Positions 36,365 through 49,128 of a stretch of 64,000 nucleotides of DNA are shown here, one piece after another. This DNA is from Monoplex corrugatus (Eukaryota > Mollusca > Gastropoda > Littorinimorpha > Ranellidae). Below the pieces are notes generated by a model, which was not told where the DNA came from, did no database searches, and saw only the letters and a list, made by a program, of their open reading frames with translations. How positions within the stretch are numbered: the first letter of the stretch is position 1; the number at the start of each line of letters is the position of its first letter. The position numbers were made by a program, and so were the translations under genes. The stretch lies in contig CM060307.1 of the NCBI GenBank assembly GCA_030674185.1, positions 46,539,681 to 46,603,680 of the forward strand, read 5' to 3'.

Positions 36365-37219
36365 TAGGAAGGTTTTAATGAAGATCAGTCTTTTTTATTT
36401 TCATATGCATACCTGCGTACATGCATATATGACTGTATAAGCATGCACATATTGTAATATATGAATGGGGATAGGTCTTTTATTTTCACTTACAAGAAGC
36501 AAGGAGAAAAAGGGGTAGGGCAGGATTTGATTCCGAGTTACTTTTCTGAAAACAAAAGGATTTTGCTTTTCCTTGGTCGCACGATACTGGTCTTTACTAA
36601 ATTTTGTTTATGTCTGACTGAGTGTAACCTACTATTTGGGCACAGGTACTGTATGTGAGGAGGTTTCGGCTAAGATATTTGCCATTTTCAAGGAAGGATT
36701 TTGACTTCGATTTGGTCAGATTTTTTTGCTTAATAGTTTGTTGAAGTTAAGGAAGGATGAGAGTAGTTTCTTTCAACATGATGTTCATCCAAAAACTGGA
36801 AAGAAAATGAAGAATAGGGTGTGATATTTCAGGAAATTGTATCATTTTTCGTGAAGTTATGAAAAGTAGAAATCTGCGCCTGTTTTGTGATGGTAGACAA
36901 AAATAGTGAATTAAGTTTAGTAAAATTGTTGTAAATTACTTTATTCAGCTTTGCACATGCTCCTTCACTCTTGTCTGCTTTTCCTTCTGACAGTTGTTCT
37001 GAGTCTCCTATTTTTACTTCTTCTCTTCCCTTTGAGAATGTTTTTACTTGTTCGTTCTTTGATTTAATGTCTTTTCACTATGAGTGATGTTAGATGGTGT
37101 TTTTACTTGTAGTTGTATATATACCTGCATGTGGGGGTGGGTAGGAGAAAGCAATTTTGAAATGAGACAAATTTGATGTGACTTTTTCTGGCTTTCCTGA
37201 TTTGGTTATGAATACTAGT

Positions 37220-37341
37220 TTAGCCTTTGACTGCTGCACCCTATCCATTAGCTGCAAAATCTTGACCATTTGACTCCCTCACACAGTCCACCAGCTTCCT
37301 GCATGATGCTGATGGACAGGGTGCGGGAGTTAAAGGATTAA
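37220..37341. mobile_element. Foldback MITE family A, copy 2
   Basis: Diverged, partly deleted copy: TAGCCTTTGACTGCTGCACC at left, GGGAGTTAAAGGATTAA at right. Confidence 0.65.
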
Positions 37342-40271
37342 GGTTTTGCCATGCTGGTTTTACAAATTTTGAAACAACCTGCTAGGAAAAAGAACAGTAA
37401 GAACAAACAATAGTAATATTTGAATTCTCATGTTTCACAGGAGGGGCTGTCCACCATGTATGGTTCATTTATCTTTGTATTTTCCATGAATCATTTGTTT
37501 CTGTTAAGATTGGTAATTGGGTACTTGTGTAAAATGTATTTTTAGCTCTAAGGAAATGTGAACTGTTAGCGGCAATTGTAGATACTGTGGGGGCCATTTT
37601 TTGTGAATTGTTTTGCGTTCTTAGTTATGTTTTGGCAGAATGACCAATGCCAGGGACATATCCTTAGATTATTTGTGTGATTGTAGTGTACATCATTTAA
37701 TTTTTCCCCCAGGATTTAGATTTTCTAGAGTCTTGCATATATTTAGATATATGTCTTTTGTTTGAGATGGCTCAGCCCTGGTACAGCTCTGGGCCGTGGG
37801 CTGCTCTTCATGATAATTATAATAATGATAACAGGAATCTGTGGATTTGGCTTTATTTATATGTAAATATTTTGTAAACGTTATTTTGTGTTATCAGGTT
37901 CAACTAAGTATGCATTAGTTCCTTTGTTTTTATTTTTTTATTTTTTTGTAATTATTCAGTTGGGTGGTTGATGGGATTAGTCGTCACTTTACAACGAATA
38001 ATGATAGCACATTGTAGTGTTATTAAAGTTTGTGGTTTTTATTGATTCTTTCTTTCTTTATTGATTTGGTAATGTTGATGTTTTCATTTGTTCACTGTTT
38101 TGAATTGAATATAAAAAGACTGAAATTTGTTTCATGTATTTTTTTTTTTTTTTTTTGGTTGAGTGTATGTGTTTGTACCTTTCTTAATCTAAACAGAAAC
38201 AAGGCTCAATTCTGTATGTATTATGTATATTAAGATGTTATGTTATAAATTTTGATGAAAAAGCATAAAAATGTTTCAAATTTGAACTGGATCATGCTGC
38301 TGTTTCAAACATACCTGCCTCATCCTCCAGTGTATATTCCATCTCTGGTCATTTGTACTTCTCTGTCCCCCAATGTGTTGTGTCTTTTGTATCTTTACAC
38401 ATACATACCATAACCCACACACGCCTTGACACACTTTATAGAACAGTCCTTACAATCGTGATTTTGTGGAAAATTTGAAGACTTTAGCATAAAAAAATAA
38501 TCATTGGCATTGATTTGGAATGGGGGAAAAAACCCACCCTGTAAATTAAATTTTTCCCCTTTTAAATAGATCTCAGGTGTATGCAGATGCACTGTTTCTT
38601 TCTTTTGTTTTTGTTTTTGTTTTTGTTGTTGCTTTTTTTCTTTTTTTTTTTTTAAAAAGTGCTACAGTACATACGTGCTTTGTGGTACTTTTGTTCCCTT
38701 TCTTGTATTCATTGATCCTTTTGTTTGTTTGTTTGTTGTTTTTTTTTGTTGGCACTCAGTTTGTTTTTTTAATGCCTTTGCCACATGCGACATTTGTGAT
38801 GCAAATTTTGTTTTCAATGTTTTTTCCACATACAGCACTTTTTATGCAGATTTTTGAATATGACTTGAACGATACAGTTTACGATCTGTGGATGGGTAGT
38901 TTGGCACTTTATGTGTCTCCCTTTCTGTGTGTCTCTCTCGCTTTCTTTGATGGACAATTTCACTTTTTATATTATTATTATCATTGTTGTTTGTTTATTT
39001 ATTTTGGTAAGTCGCTGTCTTTCTCTCCCTCTTCCCTCCCCCACTTCTGTTCCTTCCTTCTCACTCGTATTGACTAATCTGTCTTTTCCAAGCCTCCTTT
39101 TTTGACAGTGTCTATTGTCAACAACAGTTTTGACTCCCCACCCCACCCTTGTATACCTCCCCAAACCCTACCCAAAATGATGTTCTGGAGTCTGTCTTCT
39201 TGTTGGAAGATAAAATACATTATCCAGTCATCTTTGTTTTCTTGTGTACTCTGATACTCATTTCGTCTAATCATATTATGTGAGTTGCCATGTTTAGATC
39301 TCTTATACCACTTGCTTAGCATGTCCTATTTCAAAACTATTATCTTGAACACGCATTTTGAGTCAGATGTATATGTTCTTCAACATGTTTCCAAAATGAC
39401 ACATCTGAAAGATGCTACTAAAAGAAATGTGTTATAGATAGTTTGTTTCATATCTACATAAAGAGCATTTATTGTATGAAATGTATGCTTTTACATAAGT
39501 TCAATAAATGTTTTCTGATGAAAGTTTTGAAAGTTGTTATGGCTTCCAACTGTTTTGTGCTTGAGTATTGGAGTTCCTTGTGTGAGAGATGACTATTTAT
39601 TTTTGCATTCTCTGGTATATTTTGTCTCTGAATATCTTACCTTTGGTTTCAGAATCAGCCTGTTCATCTGCCTGGTTCTTTTTCTCAGCACAGAATCACA
39701 AGCATACACATGTACACGTATACAATATATATATATGTATAATCATGCATGTACTTATCCCCCTTCCCACCCCCACACCACTTGCATACACACACGGATA
39801 TAGTGTCTCTGGCATGTGCATATAGAATATTTCTTTTATTTTCATCTTGTCTGCCACTTCTCACGCACACAGACACAGACCCACACATGGAAACATGCAC
39901 ATGCATACACACACAGTATACAACCTACAAATGCACTTTTGTCAGTTTGATAGAAGCATTTCCACAAGTTCAACAGAAGTGATAGTATAAAAAGCAAACA
40001 TATTTGATAACAAATAGAAATGAAAAGGACTGTTATCAATACCTCTAAGACAGCAGAATAAAGAGAAAGGTAAATTCTCTCTCTATCATTGCACTGAAGG
40101 AGATTTCCTTCATGGTCACATTTTCTGGTTTTGTTTTGTTTTGTTTTTTTGGGTCCCATTTTCTATGCCACTTAATGGCCACGGAAGCTGGCACAGTTTT
40201 TACAGCGCTTTAACAATGATGGTGATCAGGATGATAATCATGATGCTTTGGAACTAGAATAAAACATGCAT

Positions 40272-40719
40272 GAAAAAAGAATCAGAGCACGTATTTAATA
40301 CAACCAGACAAGACAGGTGCAAATTTTCAGCCAATTGGCCTTTGTCAAGCATAGACGTAAGATCACAAACGAACAAACACCAAATATAAAAATTAGGAAT
40401 AAAAGACTGAAATTTCCCTGCTGCTTCATCCAGTGGGAGAAAAGGACTAATTCACACTTGACAAAGGCCAGTTGGCCGAAAAATGTTAGTCCTTTCCTCC
40501 CACTGGACGAAGCACAGGGAAGTTTCACCTTTTTCTCTTCATTTTTATATTTGGTGTTTGTTCGTTTGTGATCTAAGTCTATGCTTGACGAAGGCCAATT
40601 GGCCAAAAATTTGCGCATGTCTTGTCTGGTTGTATTAAATACGCGTTGTGATTCTTTTTTTCTTCTTCTGGTTCCTGTTTGCTTGAAAGCGGGCAGTCAC
40701 ACTTGTTTTGGATTTCATG
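40272..40719. mobile_element. Foldback element family B, copy 1 (large palindrome)
   Basis: Arms about 40300-40400 and 40545-40640 are near-perfect complements (ACAAGACAGGTGCAAATTTT / AAATTTGCGCATGTCTTGT; GCCAATTGGCC in both). The centre carries further inverted GACAAAGGCCAGTTGGCC sequence. A sequence after the right arm (GGTTCCTGTTTGCTTGAAAG) appears complemented at the left of copies 2 and 3. Confidence 0.8.
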
Positions 40720-40907
40720 ATGCCACAGAGTTCCATCTAGGATTGAGACTGCGTGACAGGGGTGTACTCTATGCTTACTATCATAATACAGCCTGGCATC
40801 AACCACGCAAAGACCTCTTATGTAGTATAATATATTTACATTATATATGTTCTTTTCTTGCATCTTTTTGTGCATCTCTAAAAGAAGAGACGTAATTTCA
40901 TATGAAC

Positions 40908-40920
40908 GAGAGAGAGAGAG

Positions 40921-40980
<60 letters not shown>

Positions 40981-41034
40981 TGTGTGTGTATGTGTGTGTG
41001 TTTGTGTGGGGTATGGGATGTGTGTGTGTGAGAC
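40908..41034. repeat. (GA)n(TG)n microsatellite
   Basis: Short GA block, then TG repeats. Confidence 0.9.
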
Positions 41035-42421
41035 AAACATGTAGATTTGAGTTACTCGGCTCTTTGTCGATGGATCTTCACCAGGTGTGCGTTAATGGTG
41101 TAGACTATAAAGGAGTCACGGATGAGTAGGTAAGACACCAAGGTCAAGGCTACAGGGACAAAAAGAAAAAGTGCCTGACATCAGTACTTTCAGAGGAAGG
41201 TATCTGAACAACACTTTCTCAGGAACATCTGACAGTACATCTGAAATCTGTTATTGCAGTCTTGACAGTCTATCATTGCTCTGGACATACAAATTTTATT
41301 TCATATGAAGAGTTTTAGACCATCTATATCTTCCATGATTACACTGTTGTAGACAAACAACAAGGAACTGGCTTCCTATATAAGACTGAAAAGTTGTATT
41401 CTGTAGTTATATCTAATTTTCTTCTTCAGTAAGTGTCAGTTGAAGTGCGGCAGTTTGACCTCACAGGTGAAGTGAATTACACCCAGATTCATCAAGCGCT
41501 GGTTTTGATCATCTTTTACTTCTGACAGAAACTGAACCTTTAAGAAAGTAATACGTATTGAAGGGAAAAGTTGGATACTACAATCGCAGACAATTTTTGT
41601 TCTTATATGTACGCCGAAAAGCGTTTCGTCATACTTACAATGAATTTATTCCAAGCTCAGGAAAACAAAAATTACTTTCCTTTTGGATTGCCTTTCCTGG
41701 AGATGGATCCCAGCCGTATGTGATATAAAAGTAAACAAAGAATGATTATTACATGTATAAAAGCTTGGCAGCTGTCTTGAGTCTTCATGTTAAGCTTTTT
41801 GGTGAGATGACGAATCACAAAATGATGTGATTTGAGGATTTGATTTGAGGATTCATTGCACTGTTTGAAGTGGTATAAGATTTTGAACTTTTTTATGAAA
41901 AGTTTACAATAAGCAACCGAGTTTTTTTTATTTTCCCTGAGACAGAGGCTGATCTCACTTTGACAGATTTAGGTTGTTTGCTTGTCTCTTGCAACATAAA
42001 TCTAGGTGTGTTTCTAAGTATAGGTAAATGTTTTTGCAGTTGTGACCGTCTACCACTGCCCTTGATGTCAAGTTTGATTTTGCATGAACCTTTTTCAAGG
42101 TCACAGTGACTTGATATTGTAGACTGTACCTTTATCGTTACAGTGTCTGAAACAAACATTTCCAAAATTCAAGGAATCAACTTTCCCGTTGAAGGGTAAG
42201 AATTATAGATAACTACAATAAGCAATTTTCATTCTCTTATAGATAACTATAGTAAACAACTTTCAGTTATTTTCTTTGGTGAATGTCTATTGATGTGTAA
42301 TAGTTCAACCTCAGTGACAAAGAGAATATCAAAGCATGTAAAAAATATGATTTTGAATGTTTTTTACTTGCTACAGAAGCTAAAATGAAACATTGGGATA
42401 GATACACATAGCAGGAAAAGT

Positions 42422-42595
42422 GGCCCGTTAGCTCAGTTGTTAGAGTGCCATGCTCATAAAACAGGGCTTGTGAGTTCAACCCTCAGGTGAGCCGCAATTT
42501 TTAATTACCATCACATGGCACCTGTGATGTTGGTGCATATGGTATTCATTCCAAGCAAGGAGACATCTTGAGAAACTGAAACTGAAACTGCAGGA
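42422..42595 (+). mobile_element. SINE family 2 with tRNA-Met-like head
   Basis: 42422-42494 resembles an elongator tRNA-Met: box A TTAGCTCAGTTGTTAGAGTG, a CTCATAA anticodon loop, box B GTGAGTTCAACCC. The acceptor stem does not pair well and no 3' discriminator or CCA is seen, so it is a SINE head rather than a working tRNA gene. The body (CACATGGCACCTGTGATGTT, TCATTCCAAGCAAGGAGACA) recurs inverted at 52485-52580 and weakly at 44855-44935. Confidence 0.65.
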
Positions 42596-43062
42596 AAAAT
42601 GAAAAGTAAACCACCAAACATTTAGGGTTTTCTTTTTTCTCTGTCCCATCTTATGCATCCCTCCTGTGTCACTATCATAATGCTGCTCGTTTCAGCTTCC
42701 CATCACACCTCCATACCCATGAAACTGAAGTATTCCATGAAAGAAACCCTTTTTGGTTCTTACATGTGGATTTAAAGAAAGAACTTCCTTGAATTTTTAA
42801 AGAATGACTTCATGCTTAAGGTTAACTTGAGTTGCTTCAACTGCTGACAGACTTAGAATGACATGTAGACAGATTCACTGATGAATAATATCACATGACA
42901 TGCTAACTGAGTAAATCATGATATGAAGAACAAATGACATAACAATCAAATAAAATTGTGACGTGATAATCGGTGGGCCATAGTTACCTACTAGTGGTCT
43001 GGTTAAGATAATTTTATTAAGAAATGATATAAAAAATAATGAAATCTACCGCGTTTAAGTCA

Positions 43063-43250
43063 TGGTGGCATAATGATTAGCTCATTTGAGTGGTGCCGGG
43101 AAGATTGTGGGTTCAAATCCCATCAGCCCAAGTCAGTGTGGTGTTTTCAGCTCCTACCAAGCTCCAATCCTCATTTGAGTGTGTTATGGGCTCAGTTGAG
43201 AAGACAGAAATCACATAGTCTGGTGTCATTTTTTCAAAGACGTGTCTTGA
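43063..43250 (+). mobile_element. Second tRNA-like SINE head
   Basis: TGGTGGCATAATGATTAGCT (box A-like) and GTGGGTTCAAATCCCATC (box B) spaced as in a tRNA, then an unrelated body. The acceptor stem is not convincing. Confidence 0.45.
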
Positions 43251-43319
43251 GGGTGGTGCTCAAATTCTCTGACCAGTACTGCATGTATCACTCGAGCCTG
43301 GTTGACACCAGTGTACATT

Positions 43320-43476
43320 ATAACCCTTTTGACCCCCGCACCCTATCCACCATCTGCAAAACTTAAGCCTTTGGCTCCCTCACCCTGTCCACTGCAGGGT
43401 GAAAGGGTTAAGTTTTTGCTTTGTTGTCATGGTCGACAATGCAGGATGCTGGTAGATAGGGTAGGGAGTCAAAGGT
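43320..43476. mobile_element. Foldback MITE family A, copy 3
   Basis: Left end ATAACCCTTTTGACCCCC, right end GGGAGTCAAAGGT; internal arms as in copy 1. Confidence 0.7.
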
Positions 43477-44205
43477 CTGAAAGGAAGCATAGAGCACAGC
43501 CCTGTTATACAGTCTCAATCCCAACATAATTTGAAAAATGTATACTATGCTTGTAAAAGGAATTTGGTTCAGAGGTGACTCTAGTATATATAGCCGTGGC
43601 ATCTAAACAGGAACACGGAACGAAAAGTGTACATTGGCTTCAGGCCACAATGCACACCTATACAAGAATATACTGAAAGAAATTTTAAACCAAGCACTGA
43701 CAAACTACGATTTACTCTTTTATCAGAATATACATCCTCAGATTTCTAAGAATTTATTCCAGGTTTCTGTGATTGAAACATTTCTCTGTAAAAACAGACA
43801 AAAGCTTCACTTCAAAACTTTGAGCATTATGACTAGTAACTAGGTCACAGTGACTGAATAATTGCTTTAAATCATCAACAGTTTTGGTCACTTATGCCTC
43901 CTGCCTTTTCTCCATTATTTTCCCGTTGTTTGTTTTTCAGTATTCTTTTTTTTTCCATATGCATGAGAACATTGATTGATGTCTGAATGATACCATGATT
44001 TTGGTGGTTTTTGATAGCCATGTGTTTTAGTTTGTCAGCTGCATGGAGATAGTGACAAGAAACACATATTTGTTTTGTGTTGATTAATTTTTGTATAACA
44101 AGATTTATTAGAATGGCTTGACCAATTTTTGTTGTGTTTGGTTTTTGGTTTTGTTTTCTGACAGAGTGACTTATCTGAATCAAAATGACCACAAATGGTA
44201 AAGTA

Positions 44206-44452
44206 AACAGGAACCAGAAACATACAAGAAAAAAATAAGAACTTGCATTCAACTGATGAGAAAAGACAGGTCCACATACGTTTTCTGTCAACTGGCCTTT
44301 GTCATGCTTACATAAAAGATATCGAAACTAGATCACCAGGTGCCCTGTCATTGTGTCCAAAACACGATGCTCTTTTTTTTGTTGTTGTCTTTCTATGCAC
44401 AATTGACTAAGACCAGTTAGCGGAAAAATTGCATCTGTCTTGTTTCATTGAC
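44206..44452. mobile_element. Foldback element family B, copy 4 (degenerate)
   Basis: Diverged copy: GGAACCAGAAACATACAAG, AACTGGCCTTTGTCATGC, then GACCAGTTAGCGGAAAAATT and TGTCTTGTTTCATTGAC. Confidence 0.55.
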
Positions 44453-44854
44453 TGACAAATAACATTTATTCTGGCATAATATTATATTCTATGAGAGCTG
44501 AATATTTTGGTAAAAAGTGTGTGTAACCCTTTCCTGTGGGTATCAACTATACATTTTGGTTGTGACTGTCTCAGTAATGGTGATGACTGGAGGTCACAGT
44601 GTATGTCGTTTATTTTGTGGGAAAAAAAAAAGGTGCAGTGCTGGGTCTGAACTGTGAACACCAATTGGCAGTCAAAGGTTAGGAACGTTATAGCGACATA
44701 TGTAAATTTAATTACTGCAGAAAATACAGATCAAAATGACCAATTAAATATCAAGTTGGAAGCTTGAATTACATGCATGCACACACATGCATATGAATGC
44801 ACACACATGTAGCATGCCATCATTTATTTATATTCTGCTGATCTCTGTACAACA

Positions 44855-44935
44855 CATGACATTTTTGACATCAGTGCATATGGAATTTGTTCCTAGTGTG
44901 GAGATGCCATCTTGAAAAACTGGGACTTCATGATA
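44855..44935 (+). mobile_element. SINE family 2 body fragment
   Basis: GACATCAGTGCATATGGAAT, TTGTTCC, GGAGATGCCATCTTGAAAAA parallels the body at 42520-42590. Confidence 0.4.
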
Positions 44936-45339
44936 CAGAAACATGAATACAGACACATGTTTGCTCATTTAAAACATAGTAATTGGTAGGTTTTTGTTTA
45001 TAGGAGTGGTTCATATTACTTGAGGGAGTGAAGTCTTTTTTAAGTTGCAAAAAAATATTAAACCCTTCAAAAGTTCATGTGTGTTCAGTTTCAGTGTTGA
45101 ATTGCATGACTAGATCATAGTTCAAATCTTATAATTGAAAAGGACAGTTACAACAGCAAACATGTCAGTGCATGTCCTTAATCCTGTTGTCACTGTGACT
45201 GCAGTATTTGTATTTTAAATTGATTCATCAGTGTCCATTTAAAGATACCAATAGGAAAAAAGGGGGACATTTCCAATAATAAAATGCAAGAGATTAGTGA
45301 ATTCTGAGGTTGATAATCTGGGCGGTTTACCTTTTTCAG

Positions 45340-45413
45340 GAGCTTATCCTCCAAGTCCCATGATAGCAGTGCATGTGATCAGAAGATCCTTGAGGCCACT
45401 CAGCCCTTTAAAG
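45340..45413 (+). CDS. Probable internal exon feeding the DUF3504 exon
   Basis: Seen: acceptor (gcggtttacctttttcag) ending at 45339 and donor (AAAG/gtaatc) at 45414 bound a 74-base segment. Read with one leading base, 24 open codons leave one final base (G), which joins the 46061 exon in frame. The junction then reads QPFK-D-WLSGKS, running straight into MKELDTLLCSFY. That continuity resembles the N-terminal part of DUF3504 domains, where an F.xWL helix precedes the ELDxLLxxF helix. Oddity: this exon needs two bases from its upstream partner, whereas the terminal exons need one, so it cannot splice directly to the common donor in this frame. In the phase a common donor would impose, the joined frame hits a stop just inside 46061. 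The bridging exon was not found. Confidence 0.6.
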
Positions 45414-46060
45414 GTAATCACTGATATCCTTCACATGGAAAAGAACTGCACTCTGTAATGTGCCTTATTGAATTTGCAGTCCTATGATTTCATTGATATT
45501 CAGATCTTTCCAGTGAATGTACATTAAGCATTCTGACCTCTATGGATAATTCATGATAGTAAAAGCATAGTAATGGTATTAAGTATGCAACACGCATGAA
45601 AAAGGTTAACACTGAAAAGTGGTGTTTTTTTGTTGTTGAGAAATTGCATTTTTATTTATTTAAAAAATTCTGCCAAAACTTAAGTTGTGGTCAGAAAATG
45701 TTCTTAAAGGTTGCAATCAGGAAATGTTGACAGTTTGATTAATGACTATCAGTAAAATAGGAGACTGAATAATCTGATCTGATCTGTTGCGCCTGTAACA
45801 CAACTATCTGCACAAAAAACTGTTTTGATCTTTAGAAATAATGTTATGTGGTGTTTGGATTGTGAAATTTTCATGTAAAGAGGTTTTGATAGTCCTCTTT
45901 TTGCTTTTTAGGAAAACAAAGTCTTTAGCCATTCATGCATGCTGAATTAGGGACAGTTTTGACATTATCATTGTGAGTGATATAAATGTGTATGGGCTTT
46001 CCTTTTTTCTCCTCTACCCGTGATTTTCATCACAGCCTGTTTGCCCTGTTTGCCTTGCAG

Positions 46061-46884
46061 ACTGGTTGAGTGGGAAGTCAATGACAGAGGACACTATCAA
46101 AGTGATGTCAATGAAGGAACTTGACACACTTCTCTGCTCCTTCTACCGCGAAGTGCGCAAGAGAGACGGCACCCCTCTCAAGGAACATGCCCTCAGGCGT
46201 TTGCGCAGTGGTCTCATGAAATACCTGTCCATGCTGCATAATTTTCAACATCCGGTCACCACCTTAGATTTCCAGCTTTCCAACAGGGTCTACACTGAAA
46301 TGTTGTCCAAGCTGCCATCTAAACCCACCATCATGCTCTCTCGAGCAGACTGCACTCTGATTCGTGGTCACACAGCTATGTGCACAGACAATCCAGCATC
46401 TCTACTGAAGAAGGTGTGGTTTGAGCTGCAGCTTCATTTTGGTGCCCGGCGCTGGTCACCCAGAGAGATGTGGCCAGAGGTGTTTGTTTTTGTCAATGAC
46501 GATGATGACACAGAGTACGTCATTCTGGACAGTGAACAGCTGGCTGACTCCCATCTGAAACCAGAAGTCAAGGACATGTTGACCAGACGCCAGATGTATG
46601 CCACGGGTGGAAGTTTCTGTCCGGTGGAAGCTCTGAAGCTATACTTGTCCAAGAGAGAGCGTACGCCTGCCAGACCGTTGGAGAGAATACCATTTCTGCA
46701 AAAACCCAACCCTATGTGGACTCCAACGAGCAGCTATACTTGGTATACTTCCTCAGAAATCAGTTTAGGCAAAAATCACAATTTCATTCGTGAACTGTGT
46801 GAAGAGGTAAAACTGGACATTGCCTACACCAACATGAGTCTGTGTTTTGGTGACCCCAGGCGGTATTCTGACTGTTGGCCTTGA
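46061..46884 (+). CDS. Alternative 3'-terminal exon encoding a Crypton-derived DUF3504 domain
   Basis: The acceptor (gtttgccctgtttgccttgcag) ends at 46060. Two bases (AC) precede 273 codons and TGA. Recognisable DUF3504 (ZMYM2-4/QRICH1/KIAA1958/KCTD1-long) features in order: ELDTLLCSFYREVRKRDG near the start, LRRLRSGLMKYL, NPASLLKKVWFELQLHFGAR, SFCPVEALKLYLSKR, IPFLQKP, WYTSSEISLGKN, and the C-terminal TNMSL. Known: DUF3504 derives from Crypton tyrosine recombinases and persists in host nuclear proteins. In active enzymes and many relatives the last block contains TNHS with the catalytic His; here it is TNMS and the protein ends about 12 residues later, so recombinase activity is not expected. 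Inferred role: a nuclear binding module on the shared N-terminus. Exon 45340-45413 may precede it. AATAAA lies at 47231. Confidence 0.85.
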
Positions 46885-46959
46885 ACTGTAGCTGTGTCAC
46901 ATTTATTGATTTAAGTTGTTAGGTCTTCTGTCAGATTTGTGCAGTCCTGGATTTTTGAG

Positions 46960-47106
<147 letters not shown>

Positions 47107-47230
47107 GTTAAACCATGAAGGCACCAACTGTAACCAAGTCATGTGTTACAAAAGTGATTAGGAGGGATAAAATGGATGAAAGAAACAGTGTTAACCGTCT
47201 CTGGTGACATAATAGTTCAGAAAAAGAAGA

Positions 47231-47236
47231 AATAAA
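47231..47236 (+). promoter_or_regulatory. Poly(A) signal AATAAA, DUF3504 exon
   Basis: Canonical hexamer about 350 bases after the DUF3504 stop. A long (TG)n tract lies between stop and signal, inside the predicted 3' UTR. Confidence 0.5.
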
Positions 47237-47338
47237 TGGAACCACTTCTTTATCGTTTCCCTCGTGCTTATCATTATTAGCATATTACTTCACCCCATCG
47301 ATCGCTTTATATTTCAGAGAAGAATTATTCACACCTAC

Positions 47339-47341
<3 letters not shown>

Positions 47342-47436
<95 letters not shown>

Positions 47437-47462
47437 AGAGAGAGAGAGAGAGAGAGAGAGAG
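47342..47462. repeat. (TG)n(GA)n microsatellite
   Basis: About 90 bases TG, then about 25 bases GA. Confidence 0.95.
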
Positions 47463-49128
47463 GAGTCAAAAGGGCTTTATGTATAGCCCATGATCCTTTT
47501 CAAGTAAACATATGAGGATCATTCAATAATAAGAATATGTCTAACAATGTTGAATAAAAAAAAAGACAATGAATGATACACCTTTCTATATTCCTTCAGT
47601 TTAACATCCGTTCTCCGCACTGATGATTCCCATCTGTTAGGAAGGTCCAAAATACCTGTTGCTTGGCAATCAGAATTGATAGATCATTACCTGTTACTTC
47701 TGTTTCCTAGAGGAGGGATTCTTTCAACCTTCTCTAACTTTTTGGACATCTTTCTCCTCGGAGGCTTTAACTGGCCTCCCTGGCCTTTGCTTGCCTTTAA
47801 TGTCATTTTGTCCATCTTTCAAGGATTACACCCACCTGTGAACTGCAATCTGTGAAAGAGCTTTTGTCCCATGTATACACTTTGTAGTGTTTTTAGTACA
47901 CCTGGATTAGATCTTCCTTAATAAGTTCAGTTTTATGCTTAACGTAGCCATGATGCTTGGAGTGGCTGTACCCATTGTGAAGCCATAACAAATGGCATCA
48001 CAATATTTGCATCAATTTTATAATTAGATCATGAGATAATGGGCCAATGTATGTTAAGTTTCAGTAAAAGTAAGCATCCACGGAAACCTATAGTATTCCA
48101 CAGGTTATTGATTATTTTCTGAGTTCAGAGTACTTGGGACATTTTAGCAAGAACACCTCTTGTTTCCTGCACATCACTACAGAATGGACAAGAATAATCT
48201 TTGCCCAATGTGTGGTTGTCTTCCTGCGATATTTTACATATCAGGACAGAGCCGGTCAGTTGTGGAAATGGGATAAATTTAACATATTTCATGTTCTTCC
48301 AAACAGGGTGAAAACAAGGGGAATTAGCTAGTCTTTCGTTATTCTCTCTTTTTATTTATGCATTACTCATTTAGCAGAAGATGTGATGAACAGTGGAAAA
48401 CGTAGTGTTGAACTTTATCCAAATCTGTAAGTCTTTACTTGATGTTAATGGATGATGTAACAATAACATTGATATCTTAATACTCTTTCTGGATTACAAC
48501 ATCAGGTCAAATTTATTAGCTCATAATGCAGACTGTCTTGATCTCAGTATTAAATGAGATAAACAAAATGTTGTTTTATAAGAGGTGGTTATATTGCAAG
48601 TCATGAGACGTGGTTTTGCAAAGATACGGAGTTAAAAATTGTGAATACTTAGAAATATTTAGGAATTTGGTTAAGCACGCTACTGACATTTTCAAATTCT
48701 TTGAATAAACAAACATCCAAAGCAAATTCTGGTGTTTTGAACTATTCAAACAGTTACTGCTGTTGCACTAAGGTTATTCACAAATGAAACCTGTGCACAG
48801 GGAATGCAAAACAATCTAAGCATTGAAAAGGCACATGTGTTTACAATGAGTATTGACAGAACTGTTAAATGTGTTTTCCCCAATGCCAAATGATATGGCT
48901 TATGGTGACACTGGTCAGAACCTTTTAATTATTGATGCTTAAGTGTGTGCTATTCATCTCACTTAAATGGAAAATGGCAGACTGCCTAGAAATGTTTATA
49001 ATATACTTTAAGTGTGCTATTCATCTCACTTAGATGGAAAATGGCAGATTGCTTAGAAATGTTTATGATATAGCCTACTTTATGATGTCCACAGTGGTGG
49101 CAAGTTTTGATAGGTTTCATTTGTTCAG

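Larger units (their letters stand above)
36365..45339. other. 9-kb repeat-rich gap before the DUF3504 unit
   Basis: No supported gene. Holds foldback elements (37220-37341, 40272-40719, 43320-43476, 44206-44452), tRNA-like SINE heads (42422, 43063), a SINE body 44855-44935, (TG)n 40908-41034 and T-rich tracts 38140-38160, 38600-38760. Open frames here are T-rich or short. Confidence 0.6.

Noticed and set aside
38577..39077. Hydrophobic 166-codon frame resembling a membrane protein
   Set aside because: Produced by T-rich DNA (poly-Phe/Leu/Val); no splice or start support.
41085..41129. Small exon-like segment with a gtaaga donor
   Set aside because: The only open frame ends in a stop at the donor, and no partner exon fits.
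42422..42494. Functional tRNA-Met gene
   Set aside because: Boxes A and B are good, but the acceptor stem pairs poorly and a SINE body follows.
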